64,000 nt of DNA from JACDAN01 sp963827705 (GTDB lineage: Bacteria; Actinomycetota; Thermoleophilia; Gaiellales; Gaiellaceae), in contig CAWHBN010000013.1 in the NCBI GenBank assembly GCA_963827705.1, forward strand, positions 124,001 to 188,000. The letters are read 5' to 3'. Of this stretch, positions 42,911 to 51,892 are shown piece by piece. The position numbers and the translations under genes were made by a program. The first letter of the stretch is position 1. Every line of letters begins with the position of its first letter. The notes below the pieces were generated by a model. The model worked only from the letters and a program-made list of their open reading frames with translations, ran no database searches and was not told the DNA's origin.

Positions 42911-45900
42911 ATGGCGGAGTCCGTCTTCTCACCGTTGCCCGGCAAGCCCGACCATCCCGCGCTCGAGCAGGAGATCCTCGCGTGGTGGGACGAGGAACGG
43001 ATCTTCGATCGCCTGCGCGAGCAGAACGCGGGCGGCGAGAAGTGGAGCTTCATCGACGGCCCCATCACCGCCAACGGCCCGATGGGCGTCCACCACGCCT
43101 GGGGCCGGACGCTCAAGGACGTCTTCCAGCGCTACAAGGCGCTCCGCGGCTTCGAGCAGCGCTACCAGAACGGCTTCGACTGCCAGGGGCTGTGGGTCGA
43201 GGTCGAGGTGGAGAAGTCGCTCGGCCTGAACTCCAAGCGCGACATCGAGGAGTACGGGCTCGCCGAGTTCGCCGCCCGCTGCAAGGAGCGTGTCGCCCAC
43301 TTCTCCGAGGTGATCACCGAGCAGGACCGGCGCCTCGGCCGCTGGATGGACTGGGAAAACGACTACCTCACCTTCTCCGACACGAACATCGAGTACATCT
43401 GGCGGTTCCTGAAGGAGGTGGACCGGCGGGGCTGGCTCTACAAAGGCCATCGTTCGACACAGTGGTGTCCGCGCTGCGGCACGTCGCTCTCCCAGCACGA
43501 GCAGGCCGGCGAGGAGCACTACAAGGAGCTGGAGCATCCGTCGCTCTACGTCCGGCTCCCGCTCAAGGACCGTGAGGGCGAGGCGCTGGTCGTCTGGACG
43601 ACGACCCCGTGGACGCTGCCGGCGAACGTCGCTGCGGCGGTCAAGCCGGACGCGGAGTATGGGCTGCGCGACGGCGGCTGGCGATTGCGCGAGGAGGACG
43701 CCGAGTACGACCGGGTCGTCAGGGGTGAGGAGCTCGTCGGGCTCGAGTACGAGGGCCCGTTCGACTACCTGACGCCGCAACAGGGGATCGTCCACCCGGT
43801 GATCCCGTGGGACGAGGTCTCGCTCACCGAGGGCACCGGGATCGTCCACATCGCGCCGGGCGCCGGCACGGAGGACTTCGAGCTGTCGCGCGTGCACGAC
43901 CTGCCCGTGCTGGTCCCGATCGATGAAGCGGGTCGAATGACCGTCGACTACGGCGAGTTCGCAGGACTGTCGACCGGCGAGGTCGAGGAGCCGGTGATCG
44001 CGTCGCTCCGCGAGCGCGGGCTCCTCGTGGAGTCGGGCCGGATCACCCACCGCTACCCGATCTGCTGGCGCTGCAAGACGCCGCTGGTCTTCCGCGTCGT
44101 CGACGACTGGTTCATTTCCGCGGACGAGATCCGCCAGCCGCTGCTGGACGCGAACGCGACCGTCGAGTGGACACCGACCTTCTATTCGAAGCGGATGGAC
44201 GACTGGTTGCGCAACATGGGCGACTGGAACATCTCGCGCAAGCGGTACTTCGGGCTGCCGCTTCCGTTCTATCCCTGTGAGTGCGGGCACCTCAACGTCG
44301 TCGGCTCGCGAGAGGAGCTCGAGGAACGGGCGACGGCCGGCCTCGAGGGGCTTCAGGAGCTGCACCGGCCGTGGATCGACGACGTCGTCATACGCTGCGA
44401 GCGGTGCGACCGCGAGGTGCGGCGGATCCCTGAGGTCGGCGACGCCTGGCTCGACGCCGGGATCGTCCCGTTCTCGACGCTCGGCTGGCGGAACCCGGAA
44501 TGGAAGCCGGGTGGCTATGCGACGGGCGCGTCGGAGGGCCTCTCGGGCGCGGATCTTCCCGACCACGCGTACTGGGAGCAGTGGTTCCCGGCGGCCTGGA
44601 TCTCCGAGAGCCGTGAGCAGATTCGACTCTGGTTCTACTCGATGTCGTTCATGTCGGTGACGCTCGAGGGCCGGTCGCCCTACGAGCGCGTGCTCGCCTA
44701 CGAGCGGGTTCGGGACGAGACCGGCAAGGAGATGCACAAGTCCACGGGCAACGCGATCGAGGCGAATGAGGCGATCGAGCGTATGGGCGCGGACGTCATG
44801 CGCTGGATCTACTCCGAGCAGGTGCCGAGCCAGAACGTGAACTTCGGTTACGGGCCGGCGAACGAGGTCAAGCGGCGCCTACTGACCTTCTGGAACTCGG
44901 TCTCGTTCCTCGTCACCTACGCGAACATCGAGGGCTTTCAGCCGGAATGGGGCCAGCGTCCGGCGCCTGCGCGTCCGCTCGACCGATGGCTGGTCGCTCG
45001 GACGGATCAGCTCATCGCCGAGGCGACGGCCGAGTACGAGCGGTTCTGGACGCCGGGCGTCGTCCGCGCCTGGGAGTCCTTCGTGGACGACCTCTCGAAT
45101 TGGTACATCCGGCGCTCTCGCCGCCGTTTCTACGGCGACGACCAGGATGCGTTCGGGACGCTGTGGTGGGCGCTCGTCCAAGGAGTCCGCGTGATCGGGC
45201 CCGTGATGCCGTTCATGGCCGAGCAGCTCTGGCGCGTGCTGGTCGCCGATCCAGTCGATGGCGCTCCGGCATCTGTCTTCCTCGGCGGCTGGCCCGAGGC
45301 CGGAGAGGTGAACACGTCACTCCTCGGTGAGGTTGCCGACGCGCGCCGTGTGGTCGGGCTCGGGCATCAGGTGCGCTCGGCGTCGGGCCTGAAGCTTCGG
45401 CAGCCGCTCCGCCGCCTCGTCGTCCAGGGAGCAAGCCTGAACGGCGAGCACATCGACGAGATCCGCGACGAGCTGCGCGTGAAGGAGGTCGAGCAGGGCG
45501 AGGTCGAGGCGCAGGAGCTCGTCGTGAAGCCGAACCTGCCGGTACTCGGGCCGAAGCTCGGAAAGGAGCTCGGCCCGCTTCGGTCGGCGCTCGCCGCAGG
45601 GGAGTTCGAGGAGCTCGGAGACGGCCGGTTCAGGGTCGGCGATCGAGAGCTCGAGCCGGACGAGGTCCTCGTCGAGCGGCGCGGCAAGGAGGGCTGGTCA
45701 GTCGCGTCGGAAGACGGCGTGACCGTTGCGCTCGACACTCGCCTCGACCCTGAGCTCGAGCTGGAGGCGCGAGTCCTCGATCTCATCCACCGGCTGAACG
45801 GCATGCGCAAGGAGGCCGGGCTCGAGCTCACCGACCGGATCGCGGTCACCCTGCCGGCCGACCAGTCCGACCTGCTCGAGCACGCCGACTGGATCAAGGA

Positions 45901-45967
45901 CGAGGTGCTCGCCGTGTCGATCGAGGCGAACGGCGGTTCCAGCGAGCCGGAGATCGCGAAGGCCTGA
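42911..45967 (+). CDS. ileS: isoleucyl-tRNA synthetase
   Basis: Charges tRNA-Ile, with editing of valine. 1018 residues: class I signature GPMGVHHAWG, editing-domain region VVWTTTPWTLPANVA and HIAPGAGTEDFEL, and a metal-site pair CPRCGTSLSQHE. The KMSKS loop appears as EMHKSTGN, and the anticodon-binding domain follows (WYIRRSRRRF). The MHKS variant differs from the canonical KMSKS and marks a distinct IleRS subtype. The open frame extends far upstream but ATG 42911 matches the family start (PGKPDHPALEQEILAWW) and the TAAAAT promoter. Confidence 0.95.
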   Translation: MAESVFSPLPGKPDHPALEQEILAWWDEERIFDRLREQNAGGEKWSFIDGPITANGPMGVHHAWGRTLKDVFQRYKALRGFEQRYQNGFDCQGLWVEVEVEKSLGLNSKRDIEEYGLAEFAARCKERVAHFSEVITEQDRRLGRWMDWENDYLTFSDTNIEYIWRFLKEVDRRGWLYKGHRSTQWCPRCGTSLSQHEQAGEEHYKELEHPSLYVRLPLKDREGEALVVWTTTPWTLPANVAAAVKPDAEYGLRDGGWRLREEDAEYDRVVRGEELVGLEYEGPFDYLTPQQGIVHPVIPWDEVSLTEGTGIVHIAPGAGTEDFELSRVHDLPVLVPIDEAGRMTVDYGEFAGLSTGEVEEPVIASLRERGLLVESGRITHRYPICWRCKTPLVFRVVDDWFISADEIRQPLLDANATVEWTPTFYSKRMDDWLRNMGDWNISRKRYFGLPLPFYPCECGHLNVVGSREELEERATAGLEGLQELHRPWIDDVVIRCERCDREVRRIPEVGDAWLDAGIVPFSTLGWRNPEWKPGGYATGASEGLSGADLPDHAYWEQWFPAAWISESREQIRLWFYSMSFMSVTLEGRSPYERVLAYERVRDETGKEMHKSTGNAIEANEAIERMGADVMRWIYSEQVPSQNVNFGYGPANEVKRRLLTFWNSVSFLVTYANIEGFQPEWGQRPAPARPLDRWLVARTDQLIAEATAEYERFWTPGVVRAWESFVDDLSNWYIRRSRRRFYGDDQDAFGTLWWALVQGVRVIGPVMPFMAEQLWRVLVADPVDGAPASVFLGGWPEAGEVNTSLLGEVADARRVVGLGHQVRSASGLKLRQPLRRLVVQGASLNGEHIDEIRDELRVKEVEQGEVEAQELVVKPNLPVLGPKLGKELGPLRSALAAGEFEELGDGRFRVGDRELEPDEVLVERRGKEGWSVASEDGVTVALDTRLDPELELEARVLDLIHRLNGMRKEAGLELTDRIAVTLPADQSDLLEHADWIKDEVLAVSIEANGGSSEPEIAKA

Positions 45968-45997
45968 CTACACCCCGGGGACGAAACTGCCCGACGC

Positions 45998-46954
45998 CTA
46001 GCTCTGAGTCTCGGCGAGCGCGAGCTCGCGGCGAAGCTCGACGGGGAGGCGGAAGACCACGTCCTCGTGCACGGACTTGAACGGCTCGATGCGCTCGACT
46101 CCGCGCGCGCGGAACCAGTCACACACTCGCTCGACGAGTTTCTCCGGCGCCGACGCTCCTGAGGTGATCCCGACGACGCGCGCGTCGTCGAGCCAGTCCT
46201 CGTCGATGTCCGTCTCGTCGTCGATCAGGTAGGAGGCAACGCCGCCCGCCCGCGCGACCTCGACGAGCCGGTTGGAGTTGGACGAGTTCCGCGAGCCGAT
46301 GACGAGCAGGACGTCGACTTCACCGAGCATGTCCTTCACGGCCCACTGCCGGTTGGAGGTCGCGTAACAGATGTCGTCCCGCTTCGGCGCGCGCGCGTTC
46401 GGGAACCGTCGGCGGATCGCCGCGATGATCTCGCCGGTCTCGTCGACCGAGAGCGTCGTCTGCGTGATGTACGCGACGCGATCCGGGTCGGTCACCTCGA
46501 GCGCATCGGCCTCCTCGACCGACTGGACGAGGACGGTCGCGTCGGGCGCCTCACCCATCGTCCCGACCACCTCCTCGTGGCCGGCGTGGCCGATCAGGAC
46601 GACGGTGTAGCCCTCGGCCGCATAGCGGCGGGCCTCGACGTGGACCTTCGTCACGAGCGGGCAGGTCGCGTCGGTCGTCGCGAGCTCCAGGTCACGTGCG
46701 TTCGTGTAGACGGACGGCGCGACGCCGTGCGCCGACAGGACGATCCGGGCGCCGCGAGGCACCTCCGTCTCGCTCTCGACGAAGATCGCGCCGCGCTCCT
46801 CCAGCTCGCGGACGACGTGGATGTTGTGGACGATCTGCTTGCGCACGTAGATCGGCGGCCCGTGGAGGTCGAGCAGCCGCTCGACGGTCTCCACCGCCCG
46901 TTCGACCCCTGCGCAGTAGCCGCGCGGGGACGCCAGCAACACACGTTCGACCAT
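45998..46954 (-). CDS. ispH: 4-hydroxy-3-methylbut-2-enyl diphosphate reductase
   Basis: Last enzyme of the MEP isoprenoid pathway; an iron-sulfur protein producing IPP and DMAPP. 318 residues: cluster cysteines in ASPRGYCAGVERA, TDATCPLVTKVH and DDICYATSNRQ; substrate histidines in QIVHNIHVV and LSAHGVAP; SRNSSNSNRLVEVA. ATG 46954 lies 6 bases after TACCAT (minus strand), a leaderless arrangement. It converges on ileS with a 30-bp gap. Confidence 0.96.
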   Translation of the reverse strand: MVERVLLASPRGYCAGVERAVETVERLLDLHGPPIYVRKQIVHNIHVVRELEERGAIFVESETEVPRGARIVLSAHGVAPSVYTNARDLELATTDATCPLVTKVHVEARRYAAEGYTVVLIGHAGHEEVVGTMGEAPDATVLVQSVEEADALEVTDPDRVAYITQTTLSVDETGEIIAAIRRRFPNARAPKRDDICYATSNRQWAVKDMLGEVDVLLVIGSRNSSNSNRLVEVARAGGVASYLIDDETDIDEDWLDDARVVGITSGASAPEKLVERVCDWFRARGVERIEPFKSVHEDVVFRLPVELRRELALAETQS

Positions 46955-47103
46955 CCATCCATGGTAGCCCCGTCGGTCTTTCTGCCTTTCAAAGATGGGC
47001 CGTTCGGCCTATTGGAATTCCGCCGCAGCAGGGGTAGCTTGGCGTCACTGGGCGACGCGAACCGCGGTGCGCGTACCTGGCCAACAATCCGCGGTTAGCA
47101 ACA
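46955..47103. other. gene-free stretch ahead of a plus-strand terminator
   Basis: No coding gene is seen. The region runs from the ispH promoter to a strong plus-strand hairpin at 47104. An orphan terminator without an upstream gene on that strand suggests a possible short non-coding transcript, but no known RNA family (6S, SRP, tmRNA, RNase P) is recognised. Confidence 0.35.
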
Positions 47104-47154
47104 GGGAGTGTCCGCCGCACCGACCCCCCCGAGCGGCGGGCCTCCCTCGTTTTA
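47104..47154 (+). terminator. intrinsic-type terminator upstream of the sensor kinase
   Basis: GGGAG (47104-47108) and CCGCCGC (47112-47118) pair with GCGGCGG (47133-47139) and CTCCC (47142-47146) across a small internal loop. The tail TCGTTTTA follows, the most T-rich tail of any hairpin noticed in the window. Confidence 0.55.
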
Positions 47155-47184
47155 TGGACCGCCTTCTATCCTTTGAGTAGTCCA

Positions 47185-50100
47185 GTGGCGGCTGTCGGCT
47201 ATCTCATGCTCGCTCTCGCGGGGGCCCTCCTCGTCGCTGCCGTGGTTTTTCTCCTCGTCTCCAAGAGGAAAGAGGAGACGCCCGAGCCGGCCGACGAGCA
47301 GCCCGAGCCCGAGGCGGCATCGTCGCTCTCCGCCGGCTTCGCGCGTGCCCAGGACACAACGTCGGTCGCACGCACACTCCTCGACGAGGTCGTCGCGCTC
47401 CTCGAGGTCGAGTTCGCCGCGGTCATGCTGATCAGCGACGACCGTAAGGAGGCGACGGGGCTCGTCGCGCGCATGGATGGAGAGGACGCGGACTGGTTCC
47501 GTTCTGTCCGGATCGATCTCGAGCACGAGCCCTCGGCGGTCGCGAGCGCCGCGTTCGAGGCCGCGCCGCTGACGATCTTCGACGTCGAGTCCTCGCCACG
47601 CGTCAGTCGCCGCGTCGCCGAGCGCGTGGGGGCGAAGAGCGCCGCCTTTGTCCCGGTCGTCTCGGGCGCTCGCGTGCTCGCCGTTCTCATCGCCGCCAGC
47701 ACGAACCGCCGGCGAACCTTCCCGCCGAACGAGATCGCCCGGCTCGAGGCGCTTGCGGGCGAGACCGCTCTGGCGCTGGAGAAGACCCGCTCGGCGGCAC
47801 AGCTCGAGGAGGCGCTCGGCCGGGAGCGGCTCGTTGCCGAGATCGCCAGGCGCGTCCGCTCGGAGCATGACGTCGGGGCGGTGCTTCGCATCGCTGTCGA
47901 GGAGGTCGGCAAGGCCACCAACGTCTCACGCTGCTTCATCCGCCTCGGCGAGCCCGGTGCGCCCACGCCCATCCGCGCCGAGTGGGAAAGCGAGGGCCTG
48001 CCGCCGATTGGCGCCGACGCCCCGAATCTCGCCGGCTCGAACCTCGCGATGCGTGAGGGGAGGACGGTCGCAATCGAGGATGTCGAGGAGGAGCCGAGGC
48101 TCGAGGATCCGAGCCTCGGCGGCGTGGACACGCTGCTCCGGCTGCGCACACGGGCCATACTCGCCACGCCGATCCAGGTCTTCGACCGGATGATCGGCGT
48201 CTTCGCACTCCACTGCAGTGAGCCGACTGAGTGGACGCAGTCGCACGCCCTCCTCACCGAGGCCGTCGCGCACGAGGTCGGGCTTGCGCTCCACACGGCC
48301 GAGCTGCTCGAGGAAAACCGGCGCAGGCTGGGCAGGCAGGCGGCCCTGGTACAGGCCGCTCAGGTGATGACGAGCGAGCTCCAGGTCGAGACGGTGCTCC
48401 AGCGGCTCGTCGTCGAGGTGACGAAGCTCCTCGAAGCGGAGGCTGCCGACTGCTACCTCTTCGACTCGCGGCGGGGCGTTCTCCGCTGCTCGGCCGTGTA
48501 CGGGCTCCCGGCCGAGCTCGTCGAGTTCGAGTTCTCGGCGGAGGGAGCACTCGCCGGCGAGGCGATGCGTCGCCGCCAGGCAGTCGTCTCGGCGGACTAC
48601 GAAGACGTCGAGGTGCCGCACCCGGCCTACGAGGGGTTCACCGCGGCGATGGTCGCGCCGATGACGTGGTGGGGCGAGGTTCGCGGCGTCATCGGCGTGG
48701 GGACGACCGACCGGGAGCGCAGGTTCAGTCGGGAGGACGTCGAGGTGCTGGAGGCGTTTGCGAGCCTGGGCTCGGTTGCGCTGAGAAACCTCGCCAGCAT
48801 CGAACAGAGCTCGAGGCAGGTCCGGATCCAGCGCGGGTTCTTCCGGATCGCATCGGTCCTCGCCCAGCCGCTTTCGCTGGACGAGACGCTGGACGCCGTC
48901 GCGCAGGCGGCGAGCGAGGCGCTCGGAGGGAGCTTCGGCGCCGTGCTGATGCCGGGCGAGGGTGGGCTGCGACTCGCGGGCTCCCACGAGCTTCCGCCGG
49001 CGGTCGCGGAGCTGTTCCGCGAAGGCATCGGCGGAGCCGAGGCGCTCGAGGATGCTGCGGCCAGGAAGCAGGTTCTCGCCTCGCCCGAGCTGGCTGACGA
49101 CGACCGGTTCGGCGACGACTGGCGGGCCCTCGCCGACGCCGAGGGCGCTCGATCGCTCGTGGCGGTCCCGGTCGAGGCTCCGCGGCGCGAGCAGACCGGC
49201 ATCGGGCTGGTCTTCTTCGCCGAGGAGCAAGCGTTCTCGGATGACGAGATCGAGTTGGCGCACCACCTCGCGGGAGCCGCCCGCGGTGCGCTCGAGCGAG
49301 CCGAGCTCTTCGAGGCGGAGCGCCGCAACCGCGCGATCGCCCAGCAGCTTGCGCGCACGGGCACGCTGCTCGCGAGCGAGCTGGATCCCGACGCGATCCT
49401 CGAGGAAATCGTGGCGCAGGCTCCCGGGCTCGTCGGCGCCGACGCAGCGGCGGTGAGCGTCTTCGAAGGGGACGAGCTCGTCGTCAGCGCCGCACACGGG
49501 GAGGGCGCCGAGTCGGCGATCGGCAGCAGGGTCTCGCCGGTTGGTGAGCTTGCCGGCGAGGTCGTTCAGTCGCGCGGCCCGGTCGCCGTCGGCGACGCAC
49601 GCGCCGACGGGCTCGTCAGCGGCTCGGACGCGCTGCTCGCGGCCGGCTACGCCGGGTATCTCGGTGCGCCGCTGCTCGGCCCGGAAGGAGGCGTCCACGG
49701 CGTGCTCGCCGTGTACGCACGGGAGGCACGCTCGTGGCGCGAGGAAGAGGTCGAGGCTCTCGCGGCGCTCGCCGGAAACGTCTCCGCGTTCCTCTCGAAC
49801 GCCGAGCTCTACCAGCGCGTGGTGCTCGAGCGCGAGCGCAGCCTGGCGATCCTCGGCAACGTCGCCGACGGCATCGTCGCGGTCGACCGGGAGGGCAACG
49901 TCGTCCTCTGGAACTCGGCCGCGGAGGAGATCACCGACGTGCCCGCGTCGGAGGCGATGGGCCGAAGCCCCGCAGACGTTCTGCAGCGGAGCCTGGAGGC
50001 GGACGAGACCTCGGCCGAGGGCCGTGGGCTGATCCAGATCCGCCGCGGCGAGGAGGAGGTCTGGCTCTCGGTCAGCGAGGCCGTGATGCGTGATCCCGCC

Positions 50101-50865
50101 GGTGTCGTCTCCGGCCGCATCTACGCGTTCCGAGACGTGTCCTCGGACCGCCTCGTCGAGCAGCTCAAGTCCGGCTTCGTGTCAACGGTCTCGCACGAGC
50201 TGCGGGCGCCGCTGACGTCGATCTACGGGTTCGCAGAGACGCTGCTCCGCGAAGATGTCGCGTTCGGTGAGGACGAGCGCCGCATCTTCCTCGGCTACAT
50301 CGCGACGGAGGCCCAGCGCCTGACCGGCATCGTCGACGCGCTCCTCAGCGTGGCGCGGCTGGAGTCCGGCGACCTCCAGGTGCAGTTCGCGCCGACCGAT
50401 CTCCGCGAGGTGGTCTCAGACGTGGTCGAGAACGCCGAGCGCGAGCTTGCGAACGGGCACCGGTTCATCGTCGAGATCCCCGAGGAGCCGCTCGACGCGT
50501 CCGCCGACCGGGACAAGGTCCGGCAGATCCTTGCCAACCTCGTCGACAACGCGCTCAAGTACTCCCCGAGCGGCGGCACGGTGACCGTTGCCGCACGGAA
50601 GACCCACGATGCCGTCCAGGTTCGCGTGGTCGACGAGGGCAACGGCGTCCCGCAGGGCGAGCAGGAGCGGATCTTCAGGAAGTTCTACCGCGCCGAGGCG
50701 ACGGGCCAGCCGACCGGCGGCACGGGCCTCGGGCTGTTCATCGCGCGGGGGCTCGCGAGCGCAATGGGCGGCCGCGTGTGGGTCGACTCCGACACCGGCG
50801 TGGGCGGCTGCTTCGTCCTGGAGCTCCCTGTGACCGTGAGTGACGTGACCGAGGAACGGGTATAG
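47185..50865 (+). CDS. multi-GAF sensor histidine kinase
   Basis: About 1226 residues. An N-terminal membrane helix (YLMLALAGALLVAAVVFLLV) is followed by five consecutive GAF-type domains (roughly 50-200, 215-370, 390-545, 560-705, 720-870). A PAS domain comes next (about 880-985: AILGNVADGIVAVDREGNVVLWN). HisKA has the phosphoacceptor His near 1004 in VSTVSHELRAPLTSIYGFAE, and HATPase_c has DNALKYSPSGG and GTGLGLFIARGL. GTG 47185 is chosen because TATCCT at 47167-47172 would place transcription start beyond the alternative TTG 47173. The response regulator follows after 7 bp. Confidence 0.92.
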   Translation: MAAVGYLMLALAGALLVAAVVFLLVSKRKEETPEPADEQPEPEAASSLSAGFARAQDTTSVARTLLDEVVALLEVEFAAVMLISDDRKEATGLVARMDGEDADWFRSVRIDLEHEPSAVASAAFEAAPLTIFDVESSPRVSRRVAERVGAKSAAFVPVVSGARVLAVLIAASTNRRRTFPPNEIARLEALAGETALALEKTRSAAQLEEALGRERLVAEIARRVRSEHDVGAVLRIAVEEVGKATNVSRCFIRLGEPGAPTPIRAEWESEGLPPIGADAPNLAGSNLAMREGRTVAIEDVEEEPRLEDPSLGGVDTLLRLRTRAILATPIQVFDRMIGVFALHCSEPTEWTQSHALLTEAVAHEVGLALHTAELLEENRRRLGRQAALVQAAQVMTSELQVETVLQRLVVEVTKLLEAEAADCYLFDSRRGVLRCSAVYGLPAELVEFEFSAEGALAGEAMRRRQAVVSADYEDVEVPHPAYEGFTAAMVAPMTWWGEVRGVIGVGTTDRERRFSREDVEVLEAFASLGSVALRNLASIEQSSRQVRIQRGFFRIASVLAQPLSLDETLDAVAQAASEALGGSFGAVLMPGEGGLRLAGSHELPPAVAELFREGIGGAEALEDAAARKQVLASPELADDDRFGDDWRALADAEGARSLVAVPVEAPRREQTGIGLVFFAEEQAFSDDEIELAHHLAGAARGALERAELFEAERRNRAIAQQLARTGTLLASELDPDAILEEIVAQAPGLVGADAAAVSVFEGDELVVSAAHGEGAESAIGSRVSPVGELAGEVVQSRGPVAVGDARADGLVSGSDALLAAGYAGYLGAPLLGPEGGVHGVLAVYAREARSWREEEVEALAALAGNVSAFLSNAELYQRVVLERERSLAILGNVADGIVAVDREGNVVLWNSAAEEITDVPASEAMGRSPADVLQRSLEADETSAEGRGLIQIRRGEEEVWLSVSEAVMRDPAGVVSGRIYAFRDVSSDRLVEQLKSGFVSTVSHELRAPLTSIYGFAETLLREDVAFGEDERRIFLGYIATEAQRLTGIVDALLSVARLESGDLQVQFAPTDLREVVSDVVENAERELANGHRFIVEIPEEPLDASADRDKVRQILANLVDNALKYSPSGGTVTVAARKTHDAVQVRVVDEGNGVPQGEQERIFRKFYRAEATGQPTGGTGLGLFIARGLASAMGGRVWVDSDTGVGGCFVLELPVTVSDVTEERV

Positions 50866-50872
50866 CGACCGA

Positions 50873-51322
50873 ATGGAGCGGGCAGCGCCGATTCGGGTTC
50901 TCGTCGTCGACGACGAGGCGCCGATCCGGCTGCTCTGCCGCGTGAACCTCGAGGCAGAGGACATCGAGGTGCTCGAGGCGGCCGACGGAATCTCCGGAGT
51001 CGCGACGGCGCGGGCGGAGCGGCCGGACGTGATCCTCCTGGACGTGATGATGCCCGGCATGGATGGGTGGCAGGTCGCCGAGAGCCTCATGGACGACGAG
51101 ACGACAAACCACATCCCCCTGATCTTCCTGACCGCGCGCGCCGAGCTGCGCGACCGCGCCAAGGGCCTCGAGCTGGGCGGCATCGACTACATCACGAAGC
51201 CGTTCAATCCCGTCGAGCTCGCGTCCGGCGTCGAGCGTCTCCTCGAGCGCGTCCGGCGGGGCGAACGCGACGAGCTCCGGCGAGAGAAGATCGCCGAGCT
51301 CCGCACGTTGCTCGTCGAGTAG
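50873..51322 (+). CDS. single-domain response regulator
   Basis: 149 residues: acidic pocket Asp13/Asp14 (VLVVDDEAPIRLL), phosphorylation site Asp57 (VILLDVMMPGMDGW), Thr in IFLTARAEL and Lys in YITKPFNP. After the receiver there is only a charged helix (RVRRGERDELRREKIAELRTLL), with no DNA-binding or enzyme domain, so output must be through protein contact. It lies 7 bp after the kinase gene and is presumably its partner. Confidence 0.92.
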   Translation: MERAAPIRVLVVDDEAPIRLLCRVNLEAEDIEVLEAADGISGVATARAERPDVILLDVMMPGMDGWQVAESLMDDETTNHIPLIFLTARAELRDRAKGLELGGIDYITKPFNPVELASGVERLLERVRRGERDELRREKIAELRTLLVE

Positions 51323-51324
51323 AG

Positions 51325-51849
51325 CTAGGGGCCGCCGAAGTCGGCGGTGGCGACGCTGGCGCCGCCGAAGCCGCTGAACGATCCCGTCGCGACGCCGACG
51401 CCGACGTATCGGAAGCCGCGGCGCAGCAGCGTCGAGCGGTGCGGCGGACTAGCGAGCCACATTCGCACGATCGCCCGTGCGGATCCGTCGGCTCCGACGC
51501 CCCACGCGATCGTCTCACCCAGTGTGCGCCCGCGGACGCCGTGTCGGCGGAGCCGGCTGTACCAGTCCCCGTGGTCGAAGGTGCCCGTGCGCAGCATCGT
51601 GTTCGAGTGCGACCGGGCAGCCCGCTGGAGCGCTCGGCCGATTCGAAGCGGCGGCGCCCCGTTCCTCGCGCGGGCCCGGTTGATCGCGCTCAAGAGGTTC
51701 GCCTCCTGCCCCGAAAGCTGCGCAGGGTCGACCAGGCCTGACGAGTGCGCACCCGGCGACGAAGCCAGAAACGCAGTCCCCCCGACGGCAAGAGCGAGAA
51801 GTGTGCGGCTTCTCACGACTCGGCGGATGAGTCTGCCAGACGCGCGCAA
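51325..51849 (-). CDS. exported CAP-superfamily (SCP/PR-1) protein
   Basis: 174 residues from TTG 51849. A signal-like segment (LLALAVGGTAFLASSPGAHS) precedes the CAP domain: EANLLSAINRARARNGAPPLRIGRALQRAARSHS, FDHGDWYSRLRRHGV, LGETIAWG, MWLASPPHRSTLL and GVGVATG. The conserved His/Glu pairs (HS, GE, PHR) of CAP proteins are present. A second CAP gene lies at 56125. Function of bacterial CAP proteins is mostly unknown. Confidence 0.85.
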   Translation of the reverse strand: MRASGRLIRRVVRSRTLLALAVGGTAFLASSPGAHSSGLVDPAQLSGQEANLLSAINRARARNGAPPLRIGRALQRAARSHSNTMLRTGTFDHGDWYSRLRRHGVRGRTLGETIAWGVGADGSARAIVRMWLASPPHRSTLLRRGFRYVGVGVATGSFSGFGGASVATADFGGP

Positions 51850-51892
51850 AACGCGTTGTCATTTTTGAAGATATCGCGAGTTATCAGCAGAA

